Source: Stieleria bergensis (GTDB lineage: Bacteria > Planctomycetota > Planctomycetia > Pirellulales > Pirellulaceae). Taken from it: a stretch of DNA of 64,000 bases. Each line of letters starts with the position of its first letter. Within the stretch, counting starts at the first letter, position 1. Under the pieces are notes generated by a model. The model did not search any database. It worked only from the letters and a program-made list of their open reading frames with translations, and had not been told where the DNA came from. The stretch covers positions 5,290,806 through 5,354,805 of the forward strand of contig CP036272.1 in assembly GCA_007745635.1 (NCBI GenBank). Direction: 5' to 3'. Positions 1 to 9,565 of this stretch are shown piece after piece. A program made the translations under genes and the position numbers.

Positions 1-1656
1 GGCGGAGTGAACATTAGCGGCGCGGAATTGCAACTGATCACCGCAGCCAATTTGAACTTGGACAGCGCCGGTGCGATCGAAGTCGATAACGTGACGGCAG
101 CCAACAGCAACAATGTCGCTACCGTGATTCTTGATTCGGCTAGTTCGATTCTGATTGACAGCAACGCCAGTACCTTCAATGCGCTCGACATTCAAGCTGA
201 CAATCGAGTGACGATCACGAGTGATTTGACCACGGACACCGGTGCACTGTCGATCGACGGTGATGCGGATTCAGCCGTCGATGGGAATGACGACGTTGTG
301 CTCAGTGCCGGGATCACACTGACCGCTGCTACCGACTTGACCCTGGCCGGGACCAGTGGCATCAGTGCAGCGGGTGATCTGTTCCTCGATGCTGGCGGCG
401 ACCTGAACATCGATGATGCTTTGAATGTGACGGGCGCCTTGACGATCACCAATGGAAACAACAATGGGATCGGCCTTGGCGACACAGCGATCGTCGGTGG
501 GTTGAACTTCTCTGGGGCAGACCTGCAGAACATCACTGCTGCGAATCTAAGCCTGATCACCGGTGGATCGATCACGGTTGACAACATCACCGCTGCCAAC
601 AGCAACAACATCAGTGGCACCGTGACTCTTGACGCCACCGGCAGCATTAGCTTTGCAAACACAGCCAGCACATTTAACACGCTGGATGTGCAAGCCGATG
701 ACAGAGTCTCGATCGACGTCAATCTGACGACTGACACCGGGGCAATCACCATTGACGGGGACGCTGACGATGCGGCAGACGGCAATGACGATGTGCAAAT
801 TGGCAGCGGAGTGACCATCGATGCAGCCACATCGCTAACGCTGACGGCAACCACGGGCGGAATCACCACTCAGGACGCCAACCTGATCGCGGGGACCGAT
901 GTCATTCTTTCCGATGCAGTCACGGCGACCGGCGATCTGAGCATCACGACCGATGACTTGACCGTCTCCGCTGCGATTAACGCTGGTGCGAATGACGTCA
1001 CCATCACCGACAACGACGGCAGTGGCATTGGCTTGGGTGATGCAACCATTGTTGGCGGAGTGAACATTAGCGGCGCGGAATTGCAACTGATCACCGCAGC
1101 CAATTTGAACTTGGACAGCGCCGGTGCGATCGAAGTCGATAACGTGACGGCAGCCAACAGCAACAATGTCGCGACTGTGATTCTTGATTCGGCTAGTTCG
1201 ATTCTGATTGACAGCAACGCCAGCACCTTCAATGCGCTCGACATTCAAGCAAACAATCGAGTGACGATCACGAGTGATTTGACCACGGACACCGGTGCTT
1301 TGTCGATCGATGGAGACGCTGACTCCATGGTCGATGGGAATGATGACGTTGTGCTCAGCGCCGGGATCACACTGACGGCGACGACGGATCTGACGCTTGC
1401 CGGGACCAGTGGCATCAGTGCAGCGGGTGATCTGTTCCTCGATGCTGGCGGCGACCTGAACATCGATGATGCTCTGAATGTGACGGGCGCCTTGACGATC
1501 ACCAATGGAAACAACAATGGGATCGGCCTTGGCGACACAGCGATCGTCGGTGGGTTGAACTTCTCTGGTGCAGACCTGCAGAACATCACTGCTGCGAATC
1601 TAAGCCTGATCACCGGTGGATCGATCACGGTTGACAACATCACGGCCGCCAACAGC
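1..1656 (+). repeat. Near-identical 1,053-bp direct repeat inside the giant gene
   Basis: Bases 1 to about 603 recur at 1054 to about 1656. The first 117 bases are identical and only scattered substitutions follow; similarity drops after the shared ITVDNIT segment. The offset is 1,053 bp, exactly 351 codons, so the repeat stays in frame. The rest of the first 1,053-bp unit is outside the second copy, where sequence drifts to the general family repeat. This looks like a recent in-frame duplication of two adjacent repeat modules. Confidence 0.9.
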
Positions 1657-4600
1657 GATAATATCGCCGGCACGGTCACTCTAGACGCCAGTGGCAGCAT
1701 CAGTTTTTTAAGTACCACGAGCACCTTTAACGCGGTTGATGTGCAGGCAGATGACGGTGTGATCGTCAACGTGAACCTGACCACAGACACCGGAGCGATC
1801 AGCATTGATGGCGACGTCAACAATGCTGCAGATGGCAATGATGATGTTCAGTTTGCCAGTGGTGTCACCCTGAACTCGGCGACCGACATTTCGTTAGCGG
1901 CGACCACCAGCGGCCTGCAAACCGGGGGAGCTCTCGACCTGATTGCCAACGGCACGGTCACAGTGTCCGACCAGCTCGCTGCGACCGGCACTCTGACGCT
2001 GCAGACCGATGACTTGAACGTGACATCCACCATCAGCAGCACCGCCGACATCTTAATCACCGAAGGTGACGGAGACGGGATCGGCTTGGGTAGCACGACC
2101 GTTGCGGGCGGCCTGAACTTGACGGGGGCCGAACTACAAAACCTGTCGGCGACCAACCTGAGCCTGATCACCAGCGGATCGATCGTCGTCAATAACATCA
2201 GTGCAACCAACAGCGATAACATCTCTGGAATGGTCACACTGGACGCGTCGGCGGTCAGTTTTGTGACCTCCGCCAGCACGTTTAACTCACTCGATGTGCA
2301 GGCTGATGATGGCGTGACGGTAAGTGCCGACCTAACCACCGAAACAGGCACATTGACCATTGACGCAGACGACGATGCCGGGGACAGCGTGGGCACGCTG
2401 ACGGTGGATCCAGGCGTCAACGTTTCATCTAGCGACCATGCGATTGTGATCACCGTCAATGACGTCGACATTCAGGGTGGGATTGTGAGTGGCAACGCCT
2501 CCACAACGATCATCGATTCAGACGGAGACGGCATCGGCCTAGGTAGTGCCGTCATTGTTGGCGGGCTTAACCTGAGCGTCACGGACCTGCAGGACTTTAC
2601 CGCAACGGGATTAACGCTGCAGACCGCTGGCAACGTGGACATTGACGGCATGTCGCAGCCGATTACTATCTCCGGCGTCACCAACGTGATCTCGGGCGGA
2701 GAGGTCAACTTCATCACCACCGCCTCCAGTTTTAACGCCTTGAACGTTCAGGCGGACGACGGAATCACGGCCAATGTGAACGTCACCACCACCGTCGGCA
2801 GTCTCTCGCTGGACGGCGACGCCGATGATGCACTTGATACCAACGACAACATCCTGATCGGAGTTGGCGTGCAGATTGCCTCCGCGGGGTTGATGACCCT
2901 GGATGCAACCACCGGTGGCATCATTGGCAACGGCGCCCTAACGCTGAACGCTGCGGATGGAATCACGGTCAATGATTCGCTGACCAGCAGTGGTGCCTTG
3001 ACCTTCAACAGCGACACCGATGCAGGCGATGACGTAGGCACACTGACCATCGCTGCTGGTGCCGCCGTCAGCAGTGCTAACAATACGATCGCCTTAACGA
3101 TCGATGACTTGGACGTCCAGGGAACCATCAGCAGCGGCGCGTCGTCGACCACCATTACAGACAGTGATGGAGATGGCATCGGATTGGGGGATACACCGGT
3201 CTTCGGTGGACTGAACATCAGCGATTCGGATTTAGATCCTTTCACAACGACTGGCTTGACGCTTCAAACCAGTGGACAAATCATCGTCGACAATCTGTCT
3301 CAGCCCGTCAACATCGCCGGCACGACAACTCTGGATGCTGGCACGACAATCAGCTTCAGCAACAATGCCAGCAGCTTTAATAGCTTGATTGCCAATGCGG
3401 ATGATGGAATCAGCGTTGACGCCAATGTCACCACCACCACTGGCGATCTATTGATAGATGGCAACTCCGATGGTGATGTCGATGCGACTGACAATGTGAC
3501 GTTCATTGCCGGTGCTCAACTGCAATCAGCCGGCGAGATGACATTGCGTGCCTCCACCGGTGGGCTGTCCGGAGCCGGTGCGCTGACGTTGTTGGCTGCC
3601 GATGGAATCAACATCGACCATTCGCTTAGCACCAATGGCACGTTGACCATCGATGCCGACACCGATGCAAACGATGACGATGGCACACTGACCTTAGCAG
3701 CCGGCCAAACGATCGATAGCAACAGCAACACGATCGACATCACGGCGGATGATTTAAGCATCGGTGGCAGCGTCACCAGCGGCACCGCAGCGACGTCCAT
3801 CCGCGATAGCGACGGAGACGGTGTCGGTCTGGGCGATGCGGTGATCGCCGGCGGCCTGAATCTTTCGGTGACCGATCTGCAAGACTTTACCGCCAATGGG
3901 CTGACCGTCGGAACGGCAGGGAACATTCAGGTCGACAATTTTTCTCCGCCAGTGACCATCAGTGGAGCGATGACGTTGACCGCTGATGGCGCCACGTCCA
4001 CGGTCAGTTTTCTAAACAACGCCTCCAGCTTTAACAGCCTGGCCATCAATGCCTCCGATGGCGTGACAGTGGCGGCAAACTTGAGCACGACCGCTGATGG
4101 TCTGACGATTGATGCCGATACAGATGCCGGGGACGGAGTGGGCAGTTTCCAGGTCAACGCTGGCATTGGCGTCTCGAGCGGCAACAACACCACTGACATC
4201 ACCACCAATGACCTCGTCTTAGTGGGCACGCTCAACAGTGGTGCTGCACTGACGACCATCAACGACTCCGATGGCACAGGCATCGGGCTGGGAGACACTG
4301 CGATCGTCAATGGACTGAATCTAACCAGCGCCACCGCTGGCCAAATCACGTCCACCGGATTGACCCTGACAACCACCGGCAACGCCACGGTCAACAACTT
4401 TGTTCAACCCGGTTCGATCAGCGGCACGGTGACGATCCAGACTGGCGGCAGCATCAGTTTCGCAACGGCCGCGTCCAGCTTTGAAACACTGGACGCACAA
4501 GCCAACGATGGCATCTCCGTGGGCCAGGACATCACCACGACGACGGGTGGGCTAACGCTTGATGGAGACGCCAACAACACTGGCGACGGCAGCGATAACA

Positions 4601-7600
4601 TTCTGTTTGCAGCCAATGTTGTGCTACAGAGTGCGGCCGAGATCACGTTGGCCGCAACCACCGGTGACATGACAGCGACCGGCGCACTGACGATCAATGG
4701 CGACGATGGCGTGACCTTTGACGATTCGCTCTCGGCCAGCGGAACGTTGACGATCAATGCCGACTCCTCACCCGGTGATGACGATGGCACGCTGACGATC
4801 AACACCGGGGCAACGATTTCAACGACGAACCAAGCCGTTAATATCACCGCCGACAGTCTGTCGATCGACGGCAGTGTTGATAGCGGAAACGCCGCCACAA
4901 CGATCGTCGAATCGGATGGTGATGGGATTAGCCTGGGCGACACGAACGTTCCCGGTGCGATGAATTTTTCCGCCGCCGACTTATTGAACTTCTCTGCCGG
5001 TGACTTCACCCTGCAGACCTCCGGCGACATCACCGTGGACAACGCAACCTTGCCTGGCTCCATCACGGGATCAGCGTTCCTGGTCGCCAACGGAACAAGT
5101 TCGCAAATCCAATTCATCAACAACGGTTCAAGCTTTGGCACGCTGACGGTCAGCGCCAGCGACGGGGTCACGGTGGACACCGCACTGGCCACCACCGGCG
5201 GTGCGCTGACCATTGACGCCGACACCGACGTGGGCGACAACACTGGAACGTTCAGCGTGACTGTCAACGGATCACTGGACTCAAATGGCCAAGCAATTTC
5301 CATCACGGCGAATGATGCTGACTTTACCGGCACGGTCAACAGTGGTGCCGCTGATGTTACGGTGACAGACTCTGATGGCACCGGTTTGGGACTGGGAAGC
5401 TCCGTCATTATCAATGGCTTGAACATCTCTGACGCCGAGCTCGACCAAATCACGGCGGTCAACTTTATCGGCACCAGCAGTGGCGACATTTACGTGAACG
5501 GAATCAGCCAGCCCGGCACGATCTCCAATGAGATCCAATTGGCGGCCGGTGGAACGGTGTTCTTCGCGGGAACTTCGTCGTCATTCAATTCAGCCACCGT
5601 CAATGCCGACGATGGCATCGACGTGGGAATCGATGTTTCTTCCACCGGCGGTGACTTGACCTTCGACGGCGACTCGGACAATGCCGCCGACACAAACGAC
5701 AACATCGCGTTCGCCTCAGGCACCACCGTCCAAGCGGCGGGAACATTGCATCTGTCCGCGACGACCGGGGGAATGACAGGTGCTGGGTCGCTGAACTTGA
5801 ATGCCGCCGACGGTGTGAATTTGAATGATTCACTGGCGACTTCAGGCGTGTTGACCATCAACGCAGACCAGGATGCGAACGACAACAACGGCACCCTCTT
5901 TATTGATGCTGCAGCGACCATCGACACGAACGACAATGCATTATTGGTGACGGCAAATGACTTGAATGTTCTGGGCGCAGTCACCAGTGGGACGGCCGCG
6001 ACGTCCCTGATTGATTCCGATGGTGACGGTGTTGGCTTTGGAGACACAGCGGTCACCGACGGGCTAAACATTTCCATGGTGGACTTAGCCTCCTTTACGG
6101 CCGACGGGCTGAACATTCAGTCGACCGGAGCGATCGTGGTGGACAATGTTTCGCTGCCGATCTCGATCACCGGAACGACAGCTTTGCAAAGCGGTTCCAG
6201 CATTCAGTTTTCCAACAATGCTTCGACCTTCCCTGGCTTGGATGCTCAGGCAGAGGACGGCATCCAAGTCAACGTCAGTGTTGTCACCTCAAGCGGTGTC
6301 CTATTGCTAAACGGCGACAGCGATGATGCAGCGGACACAACCGACAACATTACCTTTGTTGCCGGCACCAGCCTAAACAGCGCTGGCTCGATGACGTTGC
6401 AGGCCACCACGGGCGGGATGACGGCTGCAGGGGCACTGAATTTGACCGCCAATGATGGTATCACCGTTCAATCCGCGCTGGACACCTCGGGAACGTTGAC
6501 GGTGATTGCGGACAACGACGCGGGAGACGACTCGGGGACGTTTACGGTTGCAGGCACAGGATCAGTTGACACCAACGACAATCAACTCCTGATCACGGCG
6601 GATGACATTGACTTGTCCGGCACACTGGATTCGGGAACCGCAACAACGGTGTTTACGGATTCCGATGGAACCAGCATGGGGATCGGCGACAGCAGCTTTG
6701 TCAACGGTTTCAATCTGTCGTCCAGCGAACTGCAGAACGTGACCGGCACGGACGTCCAGTTCATCACGTCGAACTATCTCGTTGTCGACAACATCACGGC
6801 CGCCTCAAGTGACAACTTGGCCGGCACGACGCTGTTAGACGCTGGAAGTCAATTGTTCTTTTCTAACAACGCGTCCACCTTCAACACGCTCGATGCACAG
6901 GCCGACAACGGGCTTTGGGTTTTCGTCGACGTCACCACCGATACCGGCAGCCTATCACTGGACGGCGATGCGAACGATGTCTTGGAAACATCGGATGTGT
7001 TGCAGTTTTCCAGTGCGGTGACTTTGACGTCAGCCGATGCGATCACATTGGAAGCCGCCAACGGCAACATCATTGGTCTCGGTTCACTGAACCTGAACGC
7101 TGCCGACGACGTCAACATCATCGACAACATGACCGTCAGCGGCGTGTTGACAGTGAATGCAGACACGGATGCGGGCGACAACGATGGGCAGTTCAACATT
7201 GCGGCCACCGGATCTCTAGACACTAGCAATAACGCGTTGGTTGTCACTGCGGACTCAATTTCTCTGTCCGGCACGGTTTCCTCGGGAGCGGCATCCACGA
7301 CGTTCAACGATTCTGATGGCACCGGAATTGGCCTTGGCTCGGCTGCTATCGCCAACGGTCTGAACCTGAGCAACGCGGATGCCGGTCAAATGACCGCTAC
7401 GGGCCTGACCATGACAACAGCGGGCAATCTTGACGTCCAGGCCTTTACACAATCGGGCACGATCACTGGCACGGTCACGTTAACGGGATCCGGCGGCTCG
7501 TCCACCGCTTCGTTCAGCGGCGGCGCCAGCTCGTTTAGCGGATTGGATTTAACAGTCGACGACTCCATGAGCGTTGGCGCCGATGTGTCGGCCACCACGG

Positions 7601-9522
7601 GTGACCTGAAACTAAGCGGTGGAGGAACCGCCACGGTCTCCGCAGGCAACCAGTTGACAGGTGCTGGCGCGGGAAGCACCATTGAAGTCACTGGCGGTGA
7701 CATCACCATTAACAATGGTTCACTGGGAAGCGAAAGCATCCTGAACACGGCTGATGGAAGCATCAGTTTGACCTCCACCACCGGCAACATCGACCTTGGC
7801 AATTTCGCGTTGGCCAGTGACACGGGGATCATCACGGTCAACAGTGCAGGCACCATCGACGAGATCAGCGACAATTCAACCGTTAGCCTGTCCACAACCG
7901 GCACGGTGACGTTGACTGCTGTTGGTGACATTGGCCAGTCCGCCGGCGTTGGATTGGCTGGCAATGGGCCTCTGGATGTCGACGTAGACAGCATTTCAGC
8001 AACATCCACGACCGGCGGCGTCTACCTGCGTGACTCTGATGGATTGACAGTGACGGGCGTCGGGACCAATAGTGCTGACGCGGAATTGATCTCCGACACA
8101 AGCATTAGCTTGACCGGCGCTATCACGGCGACGACTTCGGGTGACATTTCCTTATCCGCACCGGTGATTTCACTGAGCGCCGGTGGCGACATCACCACCG
8201 ATGACGGAGACATTTCCATCGACGCGGGCAACGCGGGCGGCCTAACGATTGATGATGGGGCCGTGTTAACCACCGACGAAGGAAGCATCAGTGGACAACT
8301 TATCAATGCTGCGGATCCTTTTTCCGGGACCGCCTTCACCGGGGAACCACTGTCTGATTCGGATCGAAACGCGATCATCAGCGTTGTGATCGCGGACTCC
8401 GGTGCAACCAATGTCGAAGTCCTGATCAACTGGGGCGAAGGCGACACCGATGAAATGACGCCGGTGATTTCCGCCCCGCCAGGCGACGACCGAGCCTTTG
8501 TCGTTCAGTCCACCATGCCGGCACCTGCAGGCGGCGTTGACTTCATTCACGACTACCAGAATCCGCCAGATCCAGACAATCCTTCAGACGATATTCCCGT
8601 TCTGGTTTCCATCAATCAGTTTGCCGCCGGCACCATTAGCCTGCAAGAAAACAGCGTCTCCGTTTTTGATGATCCACGGTTCGATGATTTCGAAGTGATT
8701 GTCGAAGTGGATTCGGCGATCCTCCCGTTCTTCCTGTCAATTCCTGAAGACAACACTCAGTTGGCTCAGCCAGCAAGTGATCCCGTCTTGGTGGCTCCCT
8801 CGAAGGTTCGCCGCACCCTGTCGATGACGTCAAACCAGATCATCGCCAGCTCGATTGGTTCCGCCGAACAAGTCTCACAGCGATACTATGTGCTGCGAAT
8901 CGTCAGCTTCGGAGAGGAAGGCGACATCAAATTGATGAAAGACGGCAGCGAATATCGGCTTCCCAACCTGGATGACCCGGATTCCGAAGCTGGATTTCAG
9001 CTGAATCAGTTGCCAGAACTGTTTGATCGCCTGCCTGATGACCGATACAAAATCTATTTGATCGACGGTCAAACGGAACGCTTGGTCTTGGAATTTATCA
9101 TTCGTGATGGCCAGCCAATCGAAGCGGAAGCCGAAGAATCCCAACAACCCGCAGCAGCCGATCAACCGGCCGTTGAAAAACAGTTTGAGCTAGAACCGGT
9201 CATTGATGATGGAGTCAATGCGGGTCAGCGAAAACGAAATGATGCCAACGCCAATGGAACGCTGCAGTTAACCAGCCCAGTCTCTCGACGCGTGCCCGCT
9301 AAGATGACAGCGGTCGCCGCAAAGAGCATCGACGCGGAAAACATCGATCACCAGCCAGCCGAGTCTGCAAACGATGATCTGCCTGAACATGCCAGCGTGC
9401 CGCGTCACCAAACGCCAAGCGTTGCACAGCGTTTAGGGACCATGCCTGTCGCGGCCGCCGGTAGCACACTGATGATGGCCAGCATGCACCAGCTGCGGAA
9501 GCGTTCCGCTCGCCAACGATAA
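1..9522 (+). CDS. Giant repeat-built surface/adhesin-like protein (5' end outside window)
   Basis: The frame is open from base 1, so the gene begins upstream of the window; about 3,170 residues are visible and any signal peptide is unseen. Roughly the first 2,700 residues are Asp/Thr/Gly/Ser-rich beta-type repeats. Each unit carries a DSDG-GIGLGD motif, then GGLN-S-ADL, then an STFN-LD-QADDG segment. The GLGD-like motif recurs 13 times (near 473, 1034, 1526, 2083, 2538, 3180, 3826, 4287, 4930, 5386, 6034, 6678, 7329), spaced 455 to 651 bp. A PKD-like segment follows (NWGEGDTDE ... HDY, near 8430-8560), then about 300 non-repetitive charged residues ending in a basic tail. I noticed no cysteine. 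This composition fits large secreted, possibly calcium-binding stalk proteins, but no enzymatic domain is visible and the function is inferred. The WD40 kinase gene starts 43 bp downstream on the same strand. Confidence 0.85.
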   Translation, partial: GGVNISGAELQLITAANLNLDSAGAIEVDNVTAANSNNVATVILDSASSILIDSNASTFNALDIQADNRVTITSDLTTDTGALSIDGDADSAVDGNDDVVLSAGITLTAATDLTLAGTSGISAAGDLFLDAGGDLNIDDALNVTGALTITNGNNNGIGLGDTAIVGGLNFSGADLQNITAANLSLITGGSITVDNITAANSNNISGTVTLDATGSISFANTASTFNTLDVQADDRVSIDVNLTTDTGAITIDGDADDAADGNDDVQIGSGVTIDAATSLTLTATTGGITTQDANLIAGTDVILSDAVTATGDLSITTDDLTVSAAINAGANDVTITDNDGSGIGLGDATIVGGVNISGAELQLITAANLNLDSAGAIEVDNVTAANSNNVATVILDSASSILIDSNASTFNALDIQANNRVTITSDLTTDTGALSIDGDADSMVDGNDDVVLSAGITLTATTDLTLAGTSGISAAGDLFLDAGGDLNIDDALNVTGALTITNGNNNGIGLGDTAIVGGLNFSGADLQNITAANLSLITGGSITVDNITAANSDNIAGTVTLDASGSISFLSTTSTFNAVDVQADDGVIVNVNLTTDTGAISIDGDVNNAADGNDDVQFASGVTLNSATDISLAATTSGLQTGGALDLIANGTVTVSDQLAATGTLTLQTDDLNVTSTISSTADILITEGDGDGIGLGSTTVAGGLNLTGAELQNLSATNLSLITSGSIVVNNISATNSDNISGMVTLDASAVSFVTSASTFNSLDVQADDGVTVSADLTTETGTLTIDADDDAGDSVGTLTVDPGVNVSSSDHAIVITVNDVDIQGGIVSGNASTTIIDSDGDGIGLGSAVIVGGLNLSVTDLQDFTATGLTLQTAGNVDIDGMSQPITISGVTNVISGGEVNFITTASSFNALNVQADDGITANVNVTTTVGSLSLDGDADDALDTNDNILIGVGVQIASAGLMTLDATTGGIIGNGALTLNAADGITVNDSLTSSGALTFNSDTDAGDDVGTLTIAAGAAVSSANNTIALTIDDLDVQGTISSGASSTTITDSDGDGIGLGDTPVFGGLNISDSDLDPFTTTGLTLQTSGQIIVDNLSQPVNIAGTTTLDAGTTISFSNNASSFNSLIANADDGISVDANVTTTTGDLLIDGNSDGDVDATDNVTFIAGAQLQSAGEMTLRASTGGLSGAGALTLLAADGINIDHSLSTNGTLTIDADTDANDDDGTLTLAAGQTIDSNSNTIDITADDLSIGGSVTSGTAATSIRDSDGDGVGLGDAVIAGGLNLSVTDLQDFTANGLTVGTAGNIQVDNFSPPVTISGAMTLTADGATSTVSFLNNASSFNSLAINASDGVTVAANLSTTADGLTIDADTDAGDGVGSFQVNAGIGVSSGNNTTDITTNDLVLVGTLNSGAALTTINDSDGTGIGLGDTAIVNGLNLTSATAGQITSTGLTLTTTGNATVNNFVQPGSISGTVTIQTGGSISFATAASSFETLDAQANDGISVGQDITTTTGGLTLDGDANNTGDGSDNILFAANVVLQSAAEITLAATTGDMTATGALTINGDDGVTFDDSLSASGTLTINADSSPGDDDGTLTINTGATISTTNQAVNITADSLSIDGSVDSGNAATTIVESDGDGISLGDTNVPGAMNFSAADLLNFSAGDFTLQTSGDITVDNATLPGSITGSAFLVANGTSSQIQFINNGSSFGTLTVSASDGVTVDTALATTGGALTIDADTDVGDNTGTFSVTVNGSLDSNGQAISITANDADFTGTVNSGAADVTVTDSDGTGLGLGSSVIINGLNISDAELDQITAVNFIGTSSGDIYVNGISQPGTISNEIQLAAGGTVFFAGTSSSFNSATVNADDGIDVGIDVSSTGGDLTFDGDSDNAADTNDNIAFASGTTVQAAGTLHLSATTGGMTGAGSLNLNAADGVNLNDSLATSGVLTINADQDANDNNGTLFIDAAATIDTNDNALLVTANDLNVLGAVTSGTAATSLIDSDGDGVGFGDTAVTDGLNISMVDLASFTADGLNIQSTGAIVVDNVSLPISITGTTALQSGSSIQFSNNASTFPGLDAQAEDGIQVNVSVVTSSGVLLLNGDSDDAADTTDNITFVAGTSLNSAGSMTLQATTGGMTAAGALNLTANDGITVQSALDTSGTLTVIADNDAGDDSGTFTVAGTGSVDTNDNQLLITADDIDLSGTLDSGTATTVFTDSDGTSMGIGDSSFVNGFNLSSSELQNVTGTDVQFITSNYLVVDNITAASSDNLAGTTLLDAGSQLFFSNNASTFNTLDAQADNGLWVFVDVTTDTGSLSLDGDANDVLETSDVLQFSSAVTLTSADAITLEAANGNIIGLGSLNLNAADDVNIIDNMTVSGVLTVNADTDAGDNDGQFNIAATGSLDTSNNALVVTADSISLSGTVSSGAASTTFNDSDGTGIGLGSAAIANGLNLSNADAGQMTATGLTMTTAGNLDVQAFTQSGTITGTVTLTGSGGSSTASFSGGASSFSGLDLTVDDSMSVGADVSATTGDLKLSGGGTATVSAGNQLTGAGAGSTIEVTGGDITINNGSLGSESILNTADGSISLTSTTGNIDLGNFALASDTGIITVNSAGTIDEISDNSTVSLSTTGTVTLTAVGDIGQSAGVGLAGNGPLDVDVDSISATSTTGGVYLRDSDGLTVTGVGTNSADAELISDTSISLTGAITATTSGDISLSAPVISLSAGGDITTDDGDISIDAGNAGGLTIDDGAVLTTDEGSISGQLINAADPFSGTAFTGEPLSDSDRNAIISVVIADSGATNVEVLINWGEGDTDEMTPVISAPPGDDRAFVVQSTMPAPAGGVDFIHDYQNPPDPDNPSDDIPVLVSINQFAAGTISLQENSVSVFDDPRFDDFEVIVEVDSAILPFFLSIPEDNTQLAQPASDPVLVAPSKVRRTLSMTSNQIIASSIGSAEQVSQRYYVLRIVSFGEEGDIKLMKDGSEYRLPNLDDPDSEAGFQLNQLPELFDRLPDDRYKIYLIDGQTERLVLEFIIRDGQPIEAEAEESQQPAAADQPAVEKQFELEPVIDDGVNAGQRKRNDANANGTLQLTSPVSRRVPAKMTAVAAKSIDAENIDHQPAESANDDLPEHASVPRHQTPSVAQRLGTMPVAAAGSTLMMASMHQLRKRSARQR

Positions 9523-9565
9523 CCGCCCAACAAACCTTTCGTCAAACATTCAGGGAAGCCCTAAC

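Noticed and set aside
192..6116. Long minus-strand open frames opposite the giant repeat gene
   Set aside because: They mirror the plus-strand repeats, are Val/Ser/Pro-rich without any family motif, and follow codon bias of the sense gene.
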